Source of the DNA: Pseudomonas frederiksbergensis
GTDB lineage: Bacteria; Pseudomonadota; Gammaproteobacteria; Pseudomonadales; Pseudomonadaceae
Length of the DNA: 64,000 bases
NCBI RefSeq assembly: GCF_001874645.1
Contig: NZ_CP017886.1
Coordinates: 4,578,501 to 4,642,500, forward strand
Reading direction: 5' to 3'
Below the pieces are notes generated by a model. That model was not told the origin of the DNA. It ran no database searches and was given only the letters and a program-made list of their open reading frames with translations. The position numbers were made by a program, and so were the translations under genes. Of this stretch, positions 58,618-64,000 are shown one piece after another. Within the stretch, counting starts at the first letter, position 1, and every line of letters starts with the position of its first letter.

Positions 58618-59654
58618 CTATTTTTAGCGGTAAGAAACTGTTGATCACCGGCGGGACTGGTTCTTTTGGGAATGCCGTACTTAAGCGTTTTCTGGATACT
58701 GATATCGCTGAGATTCGTATATTCAGCCGTGATGAAAAGAAGCAGGATGACATGCGTAAACACTACGCAAACTCCAAGCTTAAGTTTTATATTGGCGATG
58801 TTCGCGATTATCAGAGCGTTCTAAATGCTACTCGCGGTGTTGACTATATTTTCCATGCTGCCGCGCTCAAGCAAGTACCTTCCTGCGAATTTCACCCCAT
58901 GGAAGCGGTCAAGACTAACGTCATGGGCACCGAAAACGTACTTGAGGCCTCCATTCAAAATGGCGTTAAGCGTGTAGTTTGCCTCAGTACCGACAAAGCT
59001 GTTTACCCGATCAATGCCATGGGTATCTCCAAGGCGATGATGGAAAAGGTGATGGTCGCCAAGTCGCGCGGTGCTGATGACGACAAAACTGTCATTTGTG
59101 GTACTCGCTACGGCAACGTGATGGCGTCGCGTGGTTCGGTCATTCCGCTATTTATTCAACAGATTCGTGATGGTAAGCCTTTAACGCTGACCGACCCGAA
59201 CATGACGCGTTTCATGATGACCCTGGCCGATGCTGTGGATCTGGTGCTGTATGCATTCGAGCACGGTAATAACGGTGATTTGTTTGTGCAAAAAGCACCG
59301 GCAGCCACAGTAGAAGTGCTTGCCAAAGCATTGACGCAAATGCTCAATTTGCCTGAGCACCCGATACAAGTGATCGGCACACGTCATGGTGAGAAGTTGT
59401 ATGAGGCATTGCTCAGCCGTGAAGAAATGGCTTGTGCCGAAGACCGCGGTGAGTACTTCCGTGTGCCGCCTGATTTGCGTGACTTGAACTACGCAAAATT
59501 CGTAGAGCAAGGCGAAGAGAAGATTTCCCGTACTGAAGATTACAACTCGCACAATACGGTGAGATTGGACGTGGACGGTATGAAGCAGCTGTTGCTCAAG
59601 CTTGATTTTATGCGCGCTATTCAGCGTGGCGAATACGCAACGCCTGAGGAGTGA
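58614..59654 (+). CDS. wbjB: UDP-GlcNAc 4,6-dehydratase/3,5-epimerase (CapE/WbjB)
   Basis: A 346-residue extended SDR, first enzyme of UDP-N-acetyl-L-fucosamine synthesis. Cofactor motif GGTGSFGNA at 13-21; ALKQVPSCE; STDKAVYPINAMGISK with the active-site Met136-x3-Lys140 in place of Tyr-x3-Lys, as in CapE. TTG 58614 overlaps the glycosyltransferase stop by 4 bases. GC is higher than in the preceding three genes. wbjC starts 4 bases after the stop. Confidence 0.93.
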   Translation: MTIFSGKKLLITGGTGSFGNAVLKRFLDTDIAEIRIFSRDEKKQDDMRKHYANSKLKFYIGDVRDYQSVLNATRGVDYIFHAAALKQVPSCEFHPMEAVKTNVMGTENVLEASIQNGVKRVVCLSTDKAVYPINAMGISKAMMEKVMVAKSRGADDDKTVICGTRYGNVMASRGSVIPLFIQQIRDGKPLTLTDPNMTRFMMTLADAVDLVLYAFEHGNNGDLFVQKAPAATVEVLAKALTQMLNLPEHPIQVIGTRHGEKLYEALLSREEMACAEDRGEYFRVPPDLRDLNYAKFVEQGEEKISRTEDYNSHNTVRLDVDGMKQLLLKLDFMRAIQRGEYATPEE

Positions 59655-59658
59655 CAGA

Positions 59659-60777
59659 ATGAAAGTGCTGATCACCGGTTCCAACGGTTTTGTTGGCAAG
59701 AACCTGATAGCGCACTTGAGCGAGCGCAGCGACGTTGAAGTGCTGCGCTTTACTCGTGAAGATGATACCGCTCAACTGCCTGTCTTGATGGCTGAAGTGG
59801 ACTTTGTGTTTCACTTGGCGGGGGTCAATCGCCCGCAGGATCCAGAGGAATTCAAGACGGGTAACACTGACCTGACCCGCGCGCTTTGCGATGCAGTTGC
59901 GGCGTGTGGCAGGTCTGTGCCTGTTCTTTATACTTCCTCCAGTCAGGCAGAGCTTGATAATCCTTACGGCAGCAGTAAACGCGGTGCTGAAGAAGCGTTG
60001 ACCGAACTGGCTGATCAGCACGGCGCGACAGTTTACGTGTTCAGGTTGCCGAATGTTTTTGGCAAATGGGCTCGTCCAAACTACAACTCTGCGGTCGCAA
60101 CCTTCTGCCATAATATTGTCCATGGTTTGCCTATTCAGATTAATGATCCGCAGGCCAATATCAATCTAGTGTATATCGATGATGTCATTAAGTACTTCAT
60201 CGCCGCACTTGATGGTCAATTGCCGATTGAGCGATTTGTTGCGGTTGAACCTCAATACACTATTAGTGTTGGGGCGTTGGCGAAGCAATTAGAGGCGTTT
60301 CGTGATAGCCGCGCTACATTGATCACGGAGCCAGTCGGTACAGGGTTGGTGCGAGCGCTATATTCTACTTACGTCAGCTATCTGCCACCGGATCGCTTCA
60401 CTTACGAGGTCCCTAAGTATGGGGATCCACGAGGTGTATTCGTTGAAATGTTGAAGACGGGGGACAGCGGGCAGTTTTCCTACTTTACCGCTCATCCAGG
60501 AGTAACGCGTGGTGGTCATTACCATCACTCGAAAACTGAAAAGTTTCTGGTGATTAAAGGTAAGGCATGTTTTCGTTTCCGTCATATAGTCTCTGGGGAA
60601 TTTTACGAGCTGTTCACAACAGGTGAGCAACCGGAAATTGTCGAGACTGTGCCGGGGTGGACGCATGACATCACTAATGCGGGAGATGATGAAATGATCG
60701 TCATGCTCTGGGCTAACGAGATTTTTAATCGCGAACTCCCGGATACCTATGCACGGCCATTGGCGACTCCGGTATAA
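59659..60777 (+). CDS. wbjC: bifunctional UDP-sugar reductase with cupin domain (CapF/WbjC)
   Basis: A 372-residue protein: N-terminal SDR (GSNGFVGKNL at about 7-16, NPYGSSKRGAEE with YxxxK near 117-121) that reduces the 4-keto sugar, and C-terminal cupin (about 260-372, TRGGHYHHSKTEKFLVIKGK with metal His) that acts in the epimerisation side. It makes UDP-2-acetamido-2,6-dideoxy-L-talose for WbjD. ATG 59659 with GAGGAGTGACAG as RBS. Directly downstream is a strong terminator hairpin and then mobile DNA. Confidence 0.93.
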   Translation: MKVLITGSNGFVGKNLIAHLSERSDVEVLRFTREDDTAQLPVLMAEVDFVFHLAGVNRPQDPEEFKTGNTDLTRALCDAVAACGRSVPVLYTSSSQAELDNPYGSSKRGAEEALTELADQHGATVYVFRLPNVFGKWARPNYNSAVATFCHNIVHGLPIQINDPQANINLVYIDDVIKYFIAALDGQLPIERFVAVEPQYTISVGALAKQLEAFRDSRATLITEPVGTGLVRALYSTYVSYLPPDRFTYEVPKYGDPRGVFVEMLKTGDSGQFSYFTAHPGVTRGGHYHHSKTEKFLVIKGKACFRFRHIVSGEFYELFTTGEQPEIVETVPGWTHDITNAGDDEMIVMLWANEIFNRELPDTYARPLATPV

Positions 60778-60787
60778 GGCATAAGGT

Positions 60788-60832
60788 GCTCTCTGCTCTG
60801 TTTGCACGCTTCGAGTGAGAAGTGCAGAGAGC
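60788..60832 (+). other. inverted repeat after wbjC
   Basis: GCTCTCTGC (60788-60796) pairs with GCAGAGAGC (60824-60832), 10 bases after the wbjC stop, flanked by AGGT/ACCT that could extend the stem. No T-tract. It lies directly before the stronger hairpin at 60857-60893. Confidence 0.6.
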
Positions 60833-60856
60833 CTACCTGTTAGTGCGCAAGCAAAG

Positions 60857-60897
60857 AATGTCAGATTCAAGTGGCTGACTTGAATCTGACATTTTTC
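60857..60897 (+). terminator. strong intrinsic terminator downstream of wbjC
   Basis: AATGTCAGATTCAAGT (60857-60872), loop GGCTG, ACTTGAATCTGACATT (60878-60893): a perfect 16-base stem followed by TTTCTTCC. It would end the O-antigen transcript before wbjD. Confidence 0.9.
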
Positions 60898-60990
60898 TTC
60901 CGTTTGTGGAGCGGGTCATTCAGGTGCCCTTCGTCTCTAAGGGTAAACAGCAATCTTCAGTTAAAGCGCCTGATGTCTCGAAAGTAAGCG

Positions 60991-61015
60991 CTCCATAAAT
61001 CTATGGTCACCCCCG
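60991..61015 (+). repeat. left inverted repeat of the IS
   Basis: Begins CTCCATAAATCTATGG and ends TCACCCCCG; also partly self-complementary (CCAT...ATGG). Confidence 0.85.
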
Positions 61016-61256
61016 TTTTTGCAATACTGATTAGCGGGTGAAGTGGTTGGCTTGCTTAAATCTATCCGGCGTCTATCTGGGGCAGGCCCCGCGCCATGAT
61101 GAGAGTCGCGCCTGACGATCCTAAAAACCCCAGCGGCTTCATATAGCCGGTTCATGGATCAGGTTCTTCGCCAGGCCGGAGGGCCGTTCACGTCATTCGT
61201 TATTCAGCTATCGCAAAACCTGAAAGGTAAATCGTGGTACTGCAACAACCGCTGGG
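61016..61256 (-). ncRNA. candidate bridge-RNA region of the IS (3' noncoding end)
   Basis: 241 noncoding bases downstream of the transposase stop (minus strand). IS1111-group elements encode their target- and donor-recognising bridge RNA in this position. I cannot fold it reliably by eye; a GC-rich pairing block GGGGCAGGCCCCGC around 61079-61093 is visible. The call rests on position only. Confidence 0.35.
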
Positions 61257-62282
61257 TCAGGCACTCAAGGTGTCTGGCCCTGCTTCATACTGCGTATGGT
61301 GGGCCGCTATCGCCCAGGCGATCCGCGCCAGTTTGTTCGCCAGGGCGCAGGCCACCACATTGGAATGCCGTCGCATCAGTAGCGAGCGCACCCAATCGGC
61401 CAGAGCCCCTTTCTGGTGCTCCAGCCGCTGCATGTAAACCCTGGTGCACTGAACCAACAGTCGTCTGAGATTCTTGTCACCGCGCTTACTGATCCCCAAC
61501 AAATTCGCCTTGCCGCCCGTGCTGTACTGTCTGGGCACCAGGCCAATAGACGCGGCGAAGTCGCGACTGCATCCATACTGCTGACCGTCACCTATTTCCA
61601 CAGCCAGTAGGCTGGCGGTGATCGGCCCGACACACGGCAAGCTCAATAAACGACTACCCAGATCATCGCTGGCCAGTTGGCCTGCCAGTTCTTTATCCAG
61701 CTCTTTGATCTGTCCATCCAAATAGACGAAGTGGTCATGCAGCCGTTGCAACAGCACTGTCAATCGAACAGGGAGTTCATGTTCGGCCAGGACAATGGAC
61801 AGGCGTTTCATGATGGCCAGCCCTCTTGGAAGACTGATGCCAAACTCCAGCAAGAAGCCGTGCATCTGGTTGGCTGTTTTGGTGCGGTTGCGCACCAGCG
61901 ACTCACGCAGACGATGCAATACGGAAAGCGTCTGCTGGGCCTCGGTTTTGGGCGAGACAAAACGCATCGACGGGCGCGACGCGGCTTCACAAATCGCCTC
62001 CGCATCGACGAAATCGTTTTTGTTGCTTTTGACGAAGGGCCGAACGAACTGTGGTGAAATCAGCTTGGCTTGATGCCCCATGTTCATCAGTTCGCGAGCG
62101 ACGAAATGTGCACCAGCACAGGCCTCCATAACCACGGTACAGGCCGGTAGATTGCCAAAGAGTGTCATCATCTGTTGACGCGAGCACTTCTTGCGAAACA
62201 CCTCTCGACCCGATTTGTCCTGGCCGTGCAGGTGAAAACTGTGTTTGCCGAGATCGATACCGACCAGCGCTGATTCGCTCAT
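61257..62282 (-). CDS. IS110-family transposase
   Basis: A 341-residue DEDD transposase. RuvC-like N-terminus with GIDLGKHSFHLHGQD (first Asp at about 9), SNKNDFVDAEAICEA (about 88-102), and a C-terminal Transposase_20 domain with LLSLPCVGPITASLLAVEIG (about 212-231) and a catalytic-Ser-type ASIGLVPRQYSTGGKANLLG (about 246-265). Full length and uninterrupted, so probably functional. ATG 62282 has GGAGG 9 bases upstream. A terminator-like hairpin lies just upstream (62305-62337). Confidence 0.93.
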   Translation of the reverse strand: MSESALVGIDLGKHSFHLHGQDKSGREVFRKKCSRQQMMTLFGNLPACTVVMEACAGAHFVARELMNMGHQAKLISPQFVRPFVKSNKNDFVDAEAICEAASRPSMRFVSPKTEAQQTLSVLHRLRESLVRNRTKTANQMHGFLLEFGISLPRGLAIMKRLSIVLAEHELPVRLTVLLQRLHDHFVYLDGQIKELDKELAGQLASDDLGSRLLSLPCVGPITASLLAVEIGDGQQYGCSRDFAASIGLVPRQYSTGGKANLLGISKRGDKNLRRLLVQCTRVYMQRLEHQKGALADWVRSLLMRRHSNVVACALANKLARIAWAIAAHHTQYEAGPDTLSA

Positions 62283-62304
62283 GAAGATGGCCTCCGAAAA
62301 TAAA

Positions 62305-62337
62305 ACACCCTGCGAAAGCGTAGCCCTCGCAGGGTGT
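62305..62337 (-). terminator. hairpin with T-tract upstream of the transposase start
   Basis: On the minus strand ACACCCTGCGA, 11-base loop, TCGCAGGGTGT, then TTTTATTTT: a perfect 11-base stem with T-tract placed between the right inverted repeat and the transposase ATG. It would block transcripts reading into the transposase gene from outside. Confidence 0.75.
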
Positions 62338-62362
62338 CGGGGGTGACCATAGATTCATGGAG
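62338..62362 (-). repeat. right inverted repeat of the IS
   Basis: Reverse complement of the left repeat apart from one base; ends at GATTCATGGAG. Confidence 0.85.
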
Positions 62363-62364
62363 TG

Positions 62365-62719
62365 GTTACGGTCGAACTTCTCCGGGAGAGTTTCTATAAT
62401 CTGAAGCGAGACGCCGCTTGTGGTGTGGGTGGAGTATCGTGGCGAGAGTACGAGCAAGATCTTCATGAGAAGCTGAAAACCTTGCATGACAAAGTGCGCA
62501 GTGGCCGGTAATACACGGCGGCTAGATGCTTTTCGCCGGGAGATTATCGGAGCGTGGAGGCATGCCCTTAAACGGCGGAGTCAGCGACACCGACTGAACT
62601 GGGAACGAATGATTGCGCTAGCCAAATTGTTCATTCCCTATCCGCGCGAGCTACCTATGCATCCTCATCCCATAACCCGCTTCGGCGTTAAAACCCAAGG
62701 CAGGAGCCGTATTCGGTAA
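62365..62719 (+). pseudogene. group IIC intron reverse transcriptase, internally deleted remnant
   Basis: Two pieces of one maturase. 62365-62511 (frame 1) encodes VTVELLRESFYNLKRDAACG ... SWREYEQDLHEKLKTLHDKV, the segment before RT domain 1. At a stop (TAA 62509-62511) the frame jumps: 62510-62719 encodes RRLDAFRREIIGAWRHALKR ... RHRLNWERMIALAK and ends FGVKTQGRSRIR, the C-terminal maturase tail. The RT core with the YADD site is absent. The 5' end is cut by the IS. Domains V and VI follow directly. Clearly non-functional. Confidence 0.85.
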
Positions 62720-62776
62720 TTCCGCACGTACGGATCTGTGTGGGGGGTGGCAGGTGACTGCCATTCCTACCGCGAC
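62704..62776 (+). ncRNA. group IIC intron domains V and VI (3' end of intron)
   Basis: Domain V: GAGCCGTATTCGGTAATTCC then GCACGTACGGATC (62704-62736), the catalytic hairpin pattern of bacterial class C introns. Domain VI: a GTGGCAG-GTGA-CTGCCAT hairpin (about 62746-62763) with CCTACCGCGAC at the 3' side. One stem mismatch in V relative to the usual sequence. 3' boundary placed near 62776 by analogy with class C introns. Confidence 0.75.
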
Positions 62777-63232
62777 CCGAAAGACTACCGATGTCTGTGT
62801 GAGCTTCACCAATTCGAATATCAAATCCGTTGTGACCAGCCCTGGGCTATGCGGCTCCTCATCAGGTGTCTCATTCGGATGATGCTGCGTTGATCCGCCA
62901 GAATCCTGATTCCCGATGCCATCTGCTGGTGACTTCAAGGCTGCATTGGCTTGGCGTGCTGTCATTGTTGTCAGGGGTGCTGGATGCTGGCAAGTCGCCA
63001 GAAGCGAAAAAACGGGTGCTGGCTAAACTGAGGCGCAAAAAAAACGACTCAATGTGTCATTATGTAGCGCGACATTCGTCGCTTGCTCGGCAGCGATAAG
63101 CAGGCTTTGCGCGCTGCGCCAAAACCGACAGCAGCTTGGCGACGATCGAGTTGCCGCTTCGGTTTGTTTGAAGCAGCAGGCGAGTATTACTGATTGTTTG
63201 TCTATCACTTTTTGAAATGTGACGCTTAAAAA
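62777..63232. other. unassigned region between intron remnant and wbjD
   Basis: 456 bases without a gene I can support. A 77-codon open frame (62866-63099) has an ordinary composition but no recognisable family; it may be a remnant of another mobile element. The last 80 bases are AT-rich and precede wbjD, and may hold a promoter that becomes necessary if the hairpin after wbjC stops transcription. Confidence 0.4.
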
Positions 63233-64000
63233 ATGAAAAAACTAAAAGTCGTAACCGTGGTGGGAACCCGCCCGGAAATTATTCGTCTGTCGCGCGTAAT
63301 GGCTGCTCTGGATCAGTATTGTGATCATGTACTTGTTCATACCGGGCAAAATTACGACTACGAACTGAACGAAATTTTCTTTCAGGATCTAGGTATTCGC
63401 AAGCCTGACCATTTTCTGAACGCGGCCGGTGCTACGGGTGCGGAAACCATCGGTAACGTGATCATTAGCGTAGATCGTGTACTGGCGGAGGTTCAGCCAG
63501 AGGCCTTGCTGGTGCTCGGCGACACCAATAGTTGTATGGCGGTTATTCCTGCCAAGCGTCGCAAGATTCCGACCTTCCATATGGAGGCTGGTAATCGTTG
63601 TTTCGATATGCGAGTGCCGGAAGAGATCAATCGTCGAATTGTCGATCACACCGCAGACATTAATCTGACCTATAGCACTATCGCTCGGGATTATCTGCTG
63701 CGTGAAGGTTTGTCACCAGACATGGTGATCAAAACCGGAAGCCCTATGTTTGAAGTCCTCAACTATTATCGTGAAGGTATTGAGGCTTCTGATGTTCTCG
63801 AGCGATTGGGCCTTGAGTCAGGTAAGTTTTTTGTCGTCAGCGCGCACCGCGAAGAGAATATCGACTCTGATAAAAACTTTCTAAAGTTGGTAGATGTTCT
63901 TAATAAAACAGCCGAGAGCTATGGGTTGCCGGTTATTGTTTCTACGCACCCTCGTACGCAGAAGCGTGTAGATGCAATGGGTGTGCAGTTTCATGAGAAT
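63233..64000 (+). CDS. wbjD: UDP-sugar 2-epimerase (CapG/WbjD), partial (3' end beyond window)
   Basis: The first 256 residues of a non-hydrolysing UDP-GlcNAc 2-epimerase-type enzyme: KVVTVVGTRPEIIRLSRVMA, HTGQNYDYELNEIFF, VLGDTNSCMA, MEAGNRCFDMRVPEEINRRI and SAHREENIDSDKNF are family motifs. With WbjB and WbjC upstream it is best read as WbjD/CapG, which epimerises UDP-2-acetamido-2,6-dideoxy-L-talose at C2 to UDP-L-FucNAc. WecB-type activity is the alternative, less likely here. The ATG is at 63233, after an AAAA run; no strong RBS. About 2.4 kb of mobile DNA separates it from wbjC. Confidence 0.9.
   Translation, partial: MKKLKVVTVVGTRPEIIRLSRVMAALDQYCDHVLVHTGQNYDYELNEIFFQDLGIRKPDHFLNAAGATGAETIGNVIISVDRVLAEVQPEALLVLGDTNSCMAVIPAKRRKIPTFHMEAGNRCFDMRVPEEINRRIVDHTADINLTYSTIARDYLLREGLSPDMVIKTGSPMFEVLNYYREGIEASDVLERLGLESGKFFVVSAHREENIDSDKNFLKLVDVLNKTAESYGLPVIVSTHPRTQKRVDAMGVQFHEN

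Larger units (their letters stand above)
60991..62362 (-). mobile_element. IS110-family insertion sequence, IS1111-type
   Basis: A 1372-base unit bounded by 25-base inverted repeats at 60991-61015 and 62338-62362, which match at 24 of 25 positions (one A/G difference). It carries one transposase gene on the minus strand with a short 5' noncoding end (about 55 bases) and a long 3' noncoding end (about 241 bases). Terminal inverted repeats and a long 3' end are features of the IS1111 group. True element ends may lie a few bases outside the repeats, since they are subterminal in that group. No target duplication is evident, as expected for the family. Confidence 0.85.

Noticed and set aside
62866..63099. 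77-codon open frame between the intron remnant and wbjD
   Set aside because: No family resemblance, no RBS, and composition like noncoding flanking DNA; noted only as possible relic.
1..64000. CRISPR array, tRNA or rRNA genes, prophage
   Set aside because: No regularly spaced direct repeats, no clover-leaf or rRNA sequence, and no phage structural genes seen. The only direct-repeat family is the REP set.

Overview
The window is a stretch of chromosome from a Pseudomonas, most likely of the P. fluorescens group. The evidence is the gene order aroC-MFS-mtnB-mtnD-mtnC followed by speE and a sulfatase-type membrane protein, the fused TyrA-AroA enzyme, an MTA deaminase divergent from mtnA, the ubiG-mupP-yciK run, an rpsA-ihfB-lapA border leading into an O-antigen cluster, Pseudomonas-type small proteins (DUF3509, DUF6316, RsmI-like CsrA), and eight copies of a REP/REPIN-type inverted repeat built on GTAGGAGC...GCTGCGATCTTTT. 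The assignment is inferred from gene content; no 16S gene is present.

Layout. 1-5.0 kb: the end of an alpha/beta hydrolase, aroC, an MFS transporter and the methionine-salvage genes mtnB, mtnD, mtnC. 5.2-15.3 kb: small regulators and hypotheticals, a fatty acyl-CoA synthetase, an ankyrin protein, speE, an LTA-synthase-like phosphotransferase, an SDR, YnfA, an RsmI-like CsrA and YheU. 15.5-26.7 kb: mnmC, a tandem PPK2 polyphosphate:AMP phosphotransferase, a DMT exporter, fumC, DUF2059, bolA, trhO, a DsbA-like protein and an ABC exporter. 26.7-31.4 kb: one lower-GC gene for a giant (about 1564 aa) toxin-like protein ending in a deaminase domain. 31.6-36 kb: a GGDEF-EAL protein, a TenA-like protein and a GGDEF cyclase (c-di-GMP signalling). 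36.3-41.2 kb: yciK-like SDR, mupP, ubiG and MTA deaminase on the minus strand, with mtnA divergent. 41.6-53.6 kb: the conserved run gyrA-serC-pheA-hisC-tyrA/aroA-cmk-rpsA-(lipoprotein)-ihfB-lapA, tightly packed with several overlapping starts and stops from serC to cmk. 54.1-64 kb: an AT-rich O-antigen cluster with a flippase, a polymerase-like protein, a glycosyltransferase and the UDP-L-FucNAc genes wbjB and wbjC; then a strong terminator hairpin, an IS110-family (IS1111-type) insertion sequence and a deleted group IIC intron; then wbjD, cut by the window end.

How the genes work together. speE makes 5'-methylthioadenosine (MTA) as by-product. The deaminase (38.7-40.0 kb), mtnA (40.1 kb) and mtnB, C, D (3.0-5.0 kb) supply most steps returning it to methionine; the phosphorylase and final aminotransferase are not in the window. 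aroC, the fused tyrA-aroA, pheA and hisC cover the end of the shikimate route into Phe and Tyr. wbjB, wbjC and wbjD form the three-enzyme UDP-L-FucNAc pathway, here split by about 2.4 kb of mobile DNA.

Most noteworthy: the deaminase-tipped giant toxin with no room for an immunity gene on its 3' side; the composite mobile-element insertion inside the FucNAc pathway, with a terminator hairpin upstream, inverted repeats, a candidate bridge-RNA region and a relic group II intron; and the REP family in hybrid forms.
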